From assembly GCF_000380485.1 (NCBI RefSeq), contig NZ_AQYG01000050.1, positions 62,001-126,000 on the forward strand: 64,000 nucleotides of DNA. Reading direction: 5' to 3'. The stretch's first letter is position 1; every line of letters begins with the position of its first letter. A program made the position numbers and the translations under genes. Positions 45,917 through 54,600 of this stretch are shown here, piece after piece. This DNA comes from Jongsikchunia kroppenstedtii DSM 45133. GTDB taxonomy: Bacteria; Actinomycetota; Actinomycetes; Mycobacteriales; Mycobacteriaceae. Below the pieces are notes generated by a model, which ran no database searches, was not told the origin of the DNA, and saw only the letters and a program-made list of their open reading frames with translations.

Positions 45917-46486
45917 TTAGTCGAGGCGTCGGTAGTGCAGCAGCAGGCTCTCGCCGGAGCGTTCCGAGCTGACCATCTCGAAGCGTTGCAGGTTGCCGCT
46001 GTCTCCAAACAGCCTCTTGCCGTTGCCCGCGAGGCTCGGTGCGAGCACGATTCGTAGTTCGTCGACGAGGTGCGCCGCGAGCAGAGTGCGCGCCAACGAC
46101 AAGCTGCCGTGGATCCCGATGTCACCACCGGACTGTTGCTTCAGGCCGGCGACGAACGAGGCAGCCGAATCCGTCACGCGCACCGACTGCTCCCAGTCGA
46201 GTTGCATCGGCGACGAAGTGAAGACGAACTTGGTCGTCGTGTTGATGAAGTCGGCGAACGGTTGCAGTTGTGCGGTCGGCCAATGCGGCGCCCACATCTC
46301 GTACGTGCGGCGGCCGAGCAGAACCGCATCCTGCGTAGCGATCGTCTCGCCGAGGAAGTCGAGCAGTCCGGCGCCTGGGTCACCCAACCATTCGCCCCGA
46401 CCCGGATCGTCGGCGACGCCGTCGAGCGACATCAGTTCGTAGAGCACAACCCGCCGATCAGCGGATGCCGCTGACGCATCATTCAC
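45917..46486 (-). CDS. Dihydrofolate reductase-family (RibD C-terminal domain) protein
   Basis: A 189-residue protein of the RibD_C/DHFR-like fold. It shows VVLYELMSLDGVADDP at the N-terminus, VLLGRRTYEMW, then GGDIGIHGSLSLARTLL and a closing LVDELRIVLAPSLAGNGKRLF. These are the usual features of the YwjB/YyaP subgroup, whose members bind NADPH and have unknown substrates. The GTG start follows GAGGAGA. The gene is 45 nt downstream of an AraC-type regulator on the same strand and is probably controlled by it. It is not linked to siderophore chemistry by sequence. Confidence 0.88.
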   Translation of the reverse strand: MNDASAASADRRVVLYELMSLDGVADDPGRGEWLGDPGAGLLDFLGETIATQDAVLLGRRTYEMWAPHWPTAQLQPFADFINTTTKFVFTSSPMQLDWEQSVRVTDSAASFVAGLKQQSGGDIGIHGSLSLARTLLAAHLVDELRIVLAPSLAGNGKRLFGDSGNLQRFEMVSSERSGESLLLHYRRLD

Positions 46487-46531
46487 AATCGTCTCCTCGT
46501 CTCGCGAGCTCTATTCGGCTCTGCGCGGAAA

Positions 46532-47233
46532 CTACTGCTCGTACCGCGAACCTGTCTTGTACAGCAACGACAGCGGGCTCCCTGTCGTGGCACCCTCGGT
46601 GAGTTCTGTGGCTGAGCGGCCAATGAACCGGCGTAACGACCTCGCCATATGTGGCTGATCGAAGTAGCCGGAGTCGTGGAGGAACGACGCCCACTGCTGG
46701 CCTTCGCCGAGTCGGACGGCCGCGTCATTCGCGCGGTCGATCTGGTGCACGGTGCGCTGCGGAAGACCTACCGCCGCGAGGTATCGGCGCTGACGAGTCC
46801 GATCGGTCACCGACCGATCGTGGATATCGGGGACGACGAGGATCTCCTTCCGAGCCAGCCCGGCAACGAACTCCTCTGCGTCGCCGAATCGCGGTTTACG
46901 AATGCGGTCGCCCGCCAGATAGAACCAGTCGCCGTCCACCGGAAACTCCACGAAGCCGTCGACCAGAGCCGGCATCGGAAACGTGGGCACGAACGCCCCG
47001 AGGGCCATCCGAACACCCAGAAATTCGGCGTCGTTGGGCACCGGCGCCTGCGATGCGCATGACTCGGGACCTTGGATTCCGGCGTGGACGCCGTCGGCCC
47101 CCTCCCAGAAGACGAAGTCCCAGTGGGCCCGAGCGACCGACGTCATTGTCGTTGTCGTGCCCAGGCTCTGACTTCGCCAGACACGCTCTACCAATGGTGA
47201 GTCTGACGGTCGGTGCTCGAATTCCAGTGTCAC
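46532..47233 (-). CDS. AraC-family transcriptional regulator
   Basis: A 233-residue regulator. The N-terminal half is a ligand-like domain with LVERVWRSQSLG...AHWDFVFWE and FLGVRMALGAFVPTFP, the layout of AraC relatives with a DUF6597-type sensor. The C-terminal half holds two helix-turn-helix units: RTRQRRYLAAVGLPQRTVHQIDRANDAAVRL and HDSGYFDQPHMARSLRRFIGRSATEL. It starts with GTG. The gene pairs with the DHFR-like gene downstream. The upstream 107 bp (47234-47340) holds the divergent/tail region before the WS/DGAT-like gene's end, and no gene is seen there. Confidence 0.88.
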   Translation of the reverse strand: MTLEFEHRPSDSPLVERVWRSQSLGTTTTMTSVARAHWDFVFWEGADGVHAGIQGPESCASQAPVPNDAEFLGVRMALGAFVPTFPMPALVDGFVEFPVDGDWFYLAGDRIRKPRFGDAEEFVAGLARKEILVVPDIHDRSVTDRTRQRRYLAAVGLPQRTVHQIDRANDAAVRLGEGQQWASFLHDSGYFDQPHMARSLRRFIGRSATELTEGATTGSPLSLLYKTGSRYEQ

Positions 47234-47340
47234 CGGTCACCCATGTCCGAACTGCCGCATCGCCCCATCCTAGAGAGCGCTCGCAACAATTCGGCCGGGT
47301 CAGCGCCCGAGCCGATCCTCCGCCGCGGACACGACGTCGC

Positions 47341-48612
47341 TTATGCCTCCGCGAGCACCTCGGCGAACGCCTTCGCGAATCGCGCCGGATATCCCGGGAG
47401 CGCCGCGGCGTCGGCGACGATGCCGAACGACGAGCGGCCACCCAGGATGAGACCGGTGATCGAGAAGGAATAGCCGATCAGCGGGGAGATCGCGGTGAGG
47501 TCAGCCATGCTGTGACCGAGGACCGACCGAACGCGGCTGAAGCCGGGATTGATGCCGATATGAATATCGGGGCTCATCCGCTCCATCGACGCGCCCACAA
47601 TCTCGCGCATCTGGGCCCAGGGCACCGGCGGCGCATCGTCCACGGCAGCCAGCGCCAGTTCGAGACGCTGCTCCTCGATGAGCTTCAGCTCGGCCCGCGC
47701 CCGCTCGATCTGTGCGTCGAAATCGGCCTCGGAGCCCGGCAGATTGAGCAGCGAGATGGCGACGGCGTTCCCGGTATGCCGAAACGCGGAATCGAGCGTC
47801 ACCGGCAGGGTGACCCGGATGTTCTCCGACTGCGGTCCATCGGATTCGGGCGGAGCGATGCTCACGGTCCGGCCGATGGCGCCGATGAGGAACTCGTGGA
47901 CCGACGCCCCGTGACGCCGGGCGGCCCGCCGCAACTCCTTGGTCGACGCCGAGTGAAGCGCGATGTCGCGCCTTCCCGACCCGGTCAGTGCCGGCCATCC
48001 GCGGCCCGCACTGCCGGCGGCCCACTGCTCCTCGAACGCCGCGCGTGACCGTGCCAGTTGGTCATCATCGACAACCCCGACGCGGAATCGCGGACTCGTT
48101 GCGAACCGTTCGAATTCCGCCAGATCGTCCGCGCTGCCGTCGGCGAGCAACGCGGCGAAGGCCGCGCCGGCGATGCCGTCGGAAAGACTGTGATGGACCT
48201 TGAGCAGGAGAGACTGCTTGCCCGACGCCGCGACGGTGAACAGCGTGATGGTCCAGAACGGCCGCGGCCGCGGCAGCGGCTCGGACAACGCGTCAGCGAT
48301 CGCCGACATGAGCGCCGCCTGGTCCTCGACGGTCTGCTCAGTGACATGCGCCTCGAGATCGACAGTCTCGGCCACCACGATCTCCGGCTCCGTGTCACGG
48401 CCGCCGTACACGCCGATTCGGAACAGGTCGAACAGACCCACCCGGGCGCCGACGCGTTCACGGATCGCATCGAGGGTCAGCGGCGACCCCTCGTCGCCGA
48501 GTTCGAGCACCATCGCCCAATGCGCCGGCGCACTGTCGGTGTCGGTATGCAGATAGGTGAAGTCGGACGGCCCGAACTCGGCCACCGACGGTCCGCTGGC
48601 GACGCTGCTCAC
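47341..48612 (-). CDS. WS/DGAT-like acyltransferase (condensation-fold)
   Basis: A 423-residue protein with the condensation/WS-DGAT fold. The catalytic motif is VHHSLSDGIAG, with His140-His141-x3-Asp145-Gly146. N-terminal (GPSDFTYLHTDTDSAPAHWAMVLEL) and C-terminal (AISPLIGYSFSITGLILGGRSSFGIVAD) segments match wax-ester-synthase-like acyltransferases. In Mycobacteriales such proteins make wax esters or triacylglycerol. This one overlaps a carrier-protein gene by 4 nt (GTGA) and lies in an iron-boxed exporter operon. It may therefore transfer an acyl group from that carrier to the siderophore or a lipid partner. The acyl acceptor is unknown. Confidence 0.82.
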   Translation of the reverse strand: MSSVASGPSVAEFGPSDFTYLHTDTDSAPAHWAMVLELGDEGSPLTLDAIRERVGARVGLFDLFRIGVYGGRDTEPEIVVAETVDLEAHVTEQTVEDQAALMSAIADALSEPLPRPRPFWTITLFTVAASGKQSLLLKVHHSLSDGIAGAAFAALLADGSADDLAEFERFATSPRFRVGVVDDDQLARSRAAFEEQWAAGSAGRGWPALTGSGRRDIALHSASTKELRRAARRHGASVHEFLIGAIGRTVSIAPPESDGPQSENIRVTLPVTLDSAFRHTGNAVAISLLNLPGSEADFDAQIERARAELKLIEEQRLELALAAVDDAPPVPWAQMREIVGASMERMSPDIHIGINPGFSRVRSVLGHSMADLTAISPLIGYSFSITGLILGGRSSFGIVADAAALPGYPARFAKAFAEVLAEA

Positions 48613-48860
48613 TGGGCCACCGAGCTCAGCTTCCCGCGGATGACTCCCTCGAGGTCACCAACGGTCGTGCTGTTGTAGATCTCGCGTTCGGTCAGCTGCA
48701 CCCCGAGACGTTCCTCGATGGCGACGACGCCGATGGCGAAGGCCACCGAATCCATCCCGAGATCGTTCACCAGCAACGACGACTCGGTGACGTTGTCGGC
48801 TGACAGATCCAGATCCTCCTCGAGGATGCTCTGCAACGTTTCGGATACCTGGTCGGACAT
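48609..48860 (-). CDS. Acyl carrier protein
   Basis: An 83-residue carrier protein with LGMDSVAF, Ser38 as the phosphopantetheine site, and ERLGVQLTEREIYNSTTVGDLEGVI as the following helices. The composition (acidic, no fused domains) is that of an ACP. The ATG at 48860 was preferred to a GTG two codons upstream because GAGGAG lies at the right distance. The gene is 68 nt after the exporter permease gene and overlaps the WS/DGAT-like gene. It could carry the fatty acyl group made by the MbtM-like ligase at 16787. Confidence 0.85.
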   Translation of the reverse strand: MSDQVSETLQSILEEDLDLSADNVTESSLLVNDLGMDSVAFAIGVVAIEERLGVQLTEREIYNSTTVGDLEGVIRGKLSSVAQ

Positions 48861-48928
48861 GGTCACGCTCCTCTGACGAACATTGTGTTATAACTGAAAT
48901 GGTTGTGCTGCAATATGTTTCGCGCCGG

Positions 48929-49801
48929 TCAACGCTCTTCGCAGGCGCGGCGGTAGCCGCGCACGGCAAGCGGCCCGAATACGATCACGAGGCCGATCGT
49001 CCACGCGATCGTGCCCAGCAGCGGCGCGGCCACCGCACCGCCTTCGGTCAAGCCCCGGATCGCATCGATCGCCGGCGTCATCGGTTGGTAACGCACGGCG
49101 GGCTGCAGCCACCCCGGGTACTCCGACACCGGCGCAAAGCCGCTGTTGAAGAAGAGCAGGAACAAGAAGACGCCGCCGAGCAACTGCACGGCCTGCGTCC
49201 CCGATGCCACCGTCGCCAGCGCGATCACGGGAACCGCCACTCCGACCGCGAAGATCATCGGCACCACCCAGGCTCCGATGCCGGCGGCGACGCCCTGTTC
49301 GAACCGGAAGCCGAGGGACAGCGCCACCAGGAACAGCACGATCGTCGACAGACCGGTACGTACCGCCTCGGCTGTCAGCCGCCCGGCGATGAAGCCGGAT
49401 CGGGCGACCGGCAGCGTCCACATCCGCGAGAGCAAGCCGCTGTCACGCTCGTGGATCAGCGACATCGCGGTCGCGACGGTCCCGTACAGGGCTCCGACGA
49501 GGGCTACCAGTCCGGTGTTGCCGTAGACGCTCGCGCCGACTCCCAGCTGGGTGACCGACTTGCCGAAGACGAGTTGGAACATCAGCAGCATGAAGGTCGG
49601 GAAGAGCAGGGACTGCACGACGATTCCGGGGTCCCGCGTCCATGCCCGCAGCAGCGCGCCCGCCTGGGCGGCTACCTGTACCGGCAGTCCGACCGCCTTG
49701 CGCGAGGGCCAGGACGTGTCGGCTGCGGACTCGTTCATCGTCGTCATGGGCTTCTCGGTGGCCGGTTGGTCGGACGCTGATTTGTTGGTCATCGAAGTCA
49801 T
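48929..49801 (-). CDS. ABC-2-type exporter permease (DrrC/DrrB-like, second permease)
   Basis: A 290-residue permease. A hydrophilic start (about 45 residues) is followed by six predicted membrane segments and the ABC-2 signature region LLGGVFLFLLFFNSGFAPVSEYPGWLQPAVRYQPMTPAIDAIRGL (about residues 205-250). This pattern is shared by DrrB/DrrC and NodJ exporters. It overlaps the first permease by 4 nt (ATGA). With the ATPase and the sister permease it should form an exporter complex. The iron box upstream suggests siderophore or siderophore-lipid export, but DrrABC homologues also move glycolipids. Confidence 0.87.
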   Translation of the reverse strand: MTSMTNKSASDQPATEKPMTTMNESAADTSWPSRKAVGLPVQVAAQAGALLRAWTRDPGIVVQSLLFPTFMLLMFQLVFGKSVTQLGVGASVYGNTGLVALVGALYGTVATAMSLIHERDSGLLSRMWTLPVARSGFIAGRLTAEAVRTGLSTIVLFLVALSLGFRFEQGVAAGIGAWVVPMIFAVGVAVPVIALATVASGTQAVQLLGGVFLFLLFFNSGFAPVSEYPGWLQPAVRYQPMTPAIDAIRGLTEGGAVAAPLLGTIAWTIGLVIVFGPLAVRGYRRACEER

Positions 49802-50628
49802 CGGGTCACCTGCGCTCGGCCGATCGCCGCCGCGGCCAGCGCGCCGGCGGCCAGCAGGCCCACCGCCCAGCACAGCACCGCGGTGGGATCCAGATGGACG
49901 CCGCTGGACAGGGCACGCAGCGCATCGGCGAACACCGACAGCGGCTGATTGCGCACGAAAGGCTGGATCCACGACGGGAAGCTCTCGGCGGGGACCAACC
50001 CGGTCGACGCCATCACCAGTACCAGCTGCGGGATCATCAGCATGCTCGCCACCGCCAGGGAGCTCGAAGCCACCGACCCGACCGCGTCGGTCATCAGGCT
50101 CAGCGCCAGTCCGAAGACCACCATCAGGACCACGAACAACAGGGTCGCCAGGATGGAGCCCTTGAATCGGAATCCGAGGCTGTAACCGATCACCAGGCCG
50201 CCGCACAGCGCGATGAGCAATCGGGTGACGACCCACGACATGCGCCCGAGAATCGGAGCGACCCGCGGTATAGGCAGAGACATCATCCGCTCGCGGACGC
50301 CTGCGCGCGCGTCGTCGCCGGCGACCTGGGTCGCGGCGATCGCCGTGAAGATGCCCGCCTGCAGCAGGATGATCGGCGTCAAGAACTGGGCATAGTCACC
50401 GCCGCCGACCTCGAAGCGCCGATGCAGGGGCACATAGAAGCAGACGAAGAAGACCATCGGGCTCAGGAACGCGAAGATGGCATCCCCGGCCCGCACCGCT
50501 GCGGTCACCTTCTGCAGGGCCAGCGTCGATGTTGCGGCGACCAGCCCGACCGAGGTCCGCGAGGGCGCGTCGAGGGAGGCCACCGCGGGCTCGGATGTCG
50601 TCGGCTCGAAGACAGGGGCGGTGGCCAT
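49798..50628 (-). CDS. ABC-2-type exporter permease (DrrB-like, first permease)
   Basis: A 276-residue ABC-2-type permease with six predicted membrane segments (IFAFLSPMVFFVCFYVPLH; FLTPIILLQAGIFTAIAATQ; LLIALCGGLVIGYSLGF; ILATLLFVVLMVVFGLALSL and others). The ABC-2 region reads GLVPAESFPSWIQPFVRNQPLSVFADALRAL. An Arg-rich coupling loop (ARAGVRERMMSLPIPR) lies between segments 2 and 3. The ATG shares one base with the ATPase stop (TGATG). The two permeases differ in sequence but have the same topology, so they should form a heterodimer. Confidence 0.87.
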   Translation of the reverse strand: MATAPVFEPTTSEPAVASLDAPSRTSVGLVAATSTLALQKVTAAVRAGDAIFAFLSPMVFFVCFYVPLHRRFEVGGGDYAQFLTPIILLQAGIFTAIAATQVAGDDARAGVRERMMSLPIPRVAPILGRMSWVVTRLLIALCGGLVIGYSLGFRFKGSILATLLFVVLMVVFGLALSLMTDAVGSVASSSLAVASMLMIPQLVLVMASTGLVPAESFPSWIQPFVRNQPLSVFADALRALSSGVHLDPTAVLCWAVGLLAAGALAAAAIGRAQVTR

Positions 50629-51578
50629 CAGACCGTTTCCGTCAGCTGCATGAACACCTCGTCGAGCGACGGCTGGCGCAACCCGATGTCGACGACCTCG
50701 ATCCGGGCCGTCTGCAGCCGCTCGATCACGCTGCCGACCGTGGCCATGCCGTCGGGGGCGCGGAGCACCACCCGCGGATGCGCCGTCGTCGCGCCGTCGG
50801 TCGGAGCCTCGATGATCTCCAGACCGGTGAGCTGCCCAACGACCCGATCGGCGTCGCTCCGGTCGGCCAGCGTCATCTCGCACACTGCGGCGCCCGCCTG
50901 CTGCTTGAGCATCGCGGGAGTCCCCGACGCGGCCACCGAACCCTCGTGAAGCATCACGATGTTGTCGGCGAGTCGGTCGGCCTCCTCCAGGTACTGCGTG
51001 GTCAGCAGGACCGTGATGCCCTCGCTGCGCAGGCCGGCGACGGTGTCCCACACCGCGGCCCGGCTCCGCGGGTCCAGTCCGGTGGTCGGTTCGTCGAGGA
51101 ACAGCACCTTCGGACGGGTGATCAGGGCACTGGCGATGTCGACGCGGCGACGCATCCCGCCGGACAGGGCTCCCACGCGGCGGTCGCGGACATCACGGAG
51201 ATCGAACTGCTCGACCAGGTCGTCGATGCGTGACTTCAGCGGAGCACCGCGCAGGCCGGTGAGGCGCCCGAACACCGAGAGGTTCTCGACGGCGGTCAGC
51301 CCGTCATCCATCGAGGCCTCCTGGCCCGTCAGGGAGATGAGCTCGCGGACCCGGGCCGCCTCCGCCGTCACGTCGTGGCCGCAGACCCTCGCGGTCCCCG
51401 ATGTCGGGCGCTGCAGCGTCGACAGGAGGGTGACCGTCGTCGTCTTCCCGCTGCCGTTGGGGCCGAGCAACCCGAGGATCTGGCCGTGCGGGACCTCGAA
51501 CGAGATGCCCTTCAAAGCCTCGACCGTGCCGTACCTCTTGGCCAGGTTCTCGACCGCGATCGCGGCGTCCGCCGACAT
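50628..51578 (-). CDS. ABC exporter ATP-binding protein (DrrA-like)
   Basis: A 316-residue ATPase. It has Walker A GPNGSGKTT, Q-loop LISLTGQEASMDDGLTAVENL, signature ALSGGMRRRVDIA, Walker B VLFLDEPTTGLD and the switch region TQYLEEADRLAD. The C-terminal 90 residues form a DrrA-type regulatory tail ending in PSLDEVFMQLTETV. It should drive export by the two ABC-2 permeases encoded directly downstream. It is the first gene of the operon (51578 to 47341). An IdeR-type iron box lies 62 nt upstream, so expression should rise when iron is scarce. Confidence 0.9.
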   Translation of the reverse strand: MSADAAIAVENLAKRYGTVEALKGISFEVPHGQILGLLGPNGSGKTTTVTLLSTLQRPTSGTARVCGHDVTAEAARVRELISLTGQEASMDDGLTAVENLSVFGRLTGLRGAPLKSRIDDLVEQFDLRDVRDRRVGALSGGMRRRVDIASALITRPKVLFLDEPTTGLDPRSRAAVWDTVAGLRSEGITVLLTTQYLEEADRLADNIVMLHEGSVAASGTPAMLKQQAGAAVCEMTLADRSDADRVVGQLTGLEIIEAPTDGATTAHPRVVLRAPDGMATVGSVIERLQTARIEVVDIGLRQPSLDEVFMQLTETV

Positions 51579-51639
51579 GGCTCACTCCCCTTCCGAACCG
51601 GAGCTGCGACTGGGCGCGTACACGCGACAGCCCAACAAT

Positions 51640-51658
51640 TTAGGCCAGCCTAACCAAT
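51640..51658 (-). promoter_or_regulatory. IdeR/DtxR iron box upstream of the exporter-ACP-WS/DGAT operon
   Basis: TTAGGCCAGCCTAACCAAT matches the iron-box consensus at 14 of 19 positions, with intact TTAGG and CTAACC cores. It lies 62 nt upstream of the ATPase ATG and 26 nt after the end of putA. It ties the exporter operon to the siderophore regulon. Confidence 0.75.
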
Positions 51659-51683
51659 GTCCAAAGGATGGCCAACACCCGCG

Positions 51684-54600
51684 TCACACGACTGGCGGTA
51701 TTCCGTACCTGCGCGGCGTCCCGAATCGGTGCGCGGTGACGGATATTGCCTGCTCACGCAGGAAGGGCAGCAGTTCGACGCGTCCCGCCGACACGACTGT
51801 GCCCGCGTAGATCGCGAGGGCCGGGCTGCCGTTCGCCGCCGCCGCGACGGCCGCGGCAGTTCCGCCGATCAGCCGAATTCGGCCGCCCGCGCCGGCCAGC
51901 CGGACGACCCGGGCACGCCACGCCGCGTCGTCCTCAACGGCGACCGCCGCGCCGGACGATGTCAGCCAGGACTGAATGTCATTCGGCGGCGCGGCACCGG
52001 CGCTGACCGTGATCGACGCGCCGGTCCGGTGCCCCGCCGCGACGACCCGAATCAGCTCGACCGGCCGGTCGGCCGCGTAGCGCACGGTCACCGGCACCGG
52101 GCAGCACCGGAATGCGTTCTGTTCGCAGTCCAAGGCCGAAACATCATGGACGACAACGAATTCCTCGGCCCACGCCGCCTGATCGGTGGCCAGGGCCGCA
52201 TCCAGCCAGGCGACGTCGTCCGCCGATTGACCGGCCGCCGCCCGCACCGCGGCGACCCGGAGGCCGTCGGGCCCCACCTGCGTCGGCGATGGCTCCGCGT
52301 CTCGCCAATCGACCAGCCCGGCAAGATAATTGGGACCACCGGCCTTCGCCCCGGTCCCGACCGAGGACTTGCGCCACCCACCGAACGACTGCCGCCGCAC
52401 GATCGCGCCGGTGATGACGCGGTTGACATAGAGATTCCCGGCCTCGACCGTCGACAACCATTGCGCGATCTCCGCCTCGTCCAGCGAATACAGGCCGGAG
52501 GTGAGTCCGTAGTCGATCCGGTTGACCATCGCGATCGCGTCGGCGAGCGTCTCCGCGGTCATCACGCCCAGCACCGGCCCGAAGTATTCGACGCGGTGAA
52601 ACTCCGAGCCCGGTCGGACGCCCTCGCGAATCCCCGGGCGCCACAGCCGTCCGTCCGCGTCCAGTTGCTCGGGCTTCAGCAGCCATGACTGACCGGCTTC
52701 GAGTGTTGTCAAGGCCCGCAAGAGCTTTCCCTGAGCCGGCTCGATCAAGGGGCCCATCCGCGCCGCCGGATCCCACGGCACGCCCACTCGCAACGACCGC
52801 GTCGCATCGATGAGCTGGCTGCGCAGCCGCCCCGATCGGGCAGCCGACCCGACCAGAATCACCAGCGACGCCGCCGAACACTTCTGCCCCGCATGACCGA
52901 ACGCCGACGCGACCACATCGCGCGCGGCGAGGTCGAAATCGGCACTGGGCGTGACGATGATCGCGTTCTTGCCGCTGGTCTCGGCGTACAGCCGCAGGTC
53001 CGGCCGGATGCCCCGGAAGAGTTCGGCGGTCTCGTAGGCGCCCGTGAGGATCACGCGTTCGATCCGCGGATCGCCGATCAGCCGCGTCCGCAGGCCCCGG
53101 TCCTGCAGCCGCACGTACTGCAGCACGTCGTGTGGAACCCCAGCGGCCCAGAGGGTTTCGGCCAGAACCGCCGCGCAGCGCCGGGCCGACTCGGCCGGCT
53201 TCAGAACGACGGCCGAACCGGTCGCCAACGCGGCCAGCGTGGAACCGGCCGGTATCGCGAGCGGAAAATTCCACGGCGGCGTGACCAGCGTGACGCGGGC
53301 CGGATCGGGCCGTGCGCCGTCGACCGTTTCCAGCGCCCGGGCCTGGTCGGCGTAGTAGCGCGCGAAGTCGATCGCCTCGCTCACCTCCGGGTCGCCCTGG
53401 TCCAGCAGCTTTCCGCATTCCGATCCCATCGCCTCGAGCAGATCGGCCCGCCGCGATTCGAGCAGATCGGCCGCCCGGTAGAGGATCTCGGCTCGGTCGG
53501 CCGCGGGCAGCGAACGCCAGCGGGCGGCGGCCGACTGCGCGGAGTCCAGCACCGCGTCGAGTCGCTCGCCCGAGTTCACCTGTCCCGCAGCGCAGACTTC
53601 GGCGCCGAGCGCCGAGTCCGCCATTCGTCGTCGAATCGCCTCGGCCCATTGCTGATTCGCCGCCAGGCTCGGGTCCGTGTCCTGCGTGTTCGAGAACCCC
53701 GTCGAGGCCACACGCTGCACCGGCGGGAGCTGCCGGTTCTGGTCTCGGGAGGGCGCCGGAACGCGCTCTGGGAGATCGGCAACAGAGGCCAGAAACCGCC
53801 GGCGCTCACGCTCGAACAGCTCCGGATCGTCGTCCAGTGCGAACGCCGCCGACAGGTAGTTGTCCGTGGTCGCAGCTTCCTCCAGCCGGCGGATCAGATA
53901 CGCGATCGCGACGTCGAAATGCTCCGGGTAGACGACCGGCGTGTACAGCACCAGCGACCCGACGTCGCGTTTGACGACCGCGGCCTGTGCGGCGGCCATC
54001 CCGAGCAGCATCTCGAAGTCGACACCGGCGTCCACCCCCCGTCGCTGCACCAGCAGCCAGGCGAGCGCGATGTCGAACAGATTGTGGCCGGCTATCCCGA
54101 TGTGCACGTTGGTGATTCGTTCGGGCCGCAGCGCGTAGTCGAGCACCGCCTTGTACGACGCATCCGTGGCCTGTTTGGTCGGCCAGGTCGCCAGCGGCCA
54201 CCCGTGGATCTCGGCGTCCACCCGCTCCATCGGCAGATTCGCCCCCTTGACCAGCCGAACCTTGATCGGCGCCCCGCCCGATCGCCGCCGCGCCGCGGCC
54301 CAGTCCTGCAGATCGATCATCGCGGACAGGGCATCCGGTAGGTACGCCTGGAGCACGATTCCGGCCTGCAGCCCAAGGAATTCCGGCTCCCCGAGGAGCG
54401 TCTTGAACACCGCGATCGTCAGCGCCAGGTCGCGGTACTCCTCCATGTCGAGGTTGATGAACTTGGGGACCGGCGCGGCCGCGGCGATCCGGTACAGCGG
54501 ACGCAATGCGTCGACCGCATGCCGCACCGCCGCGTCGAACCCGAACGGGCTATGCGGCGGTACGGCCCCCGACACCTTGATCGATACGTAGTCGATGTCG

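Noticed and set aside
47341-48612. Third NRPS condensation protein
   Set aside because: HHSLSDG and the flanking segments fit WS/DGAT acyltransferases better than peptide-bond-forming condensation domains, though the folds are related.
52893-54341. 482-codon plus-strand frame inside putA
   Set aside because: Antisense to the catalytic domains of PutA, with no motif of its own.
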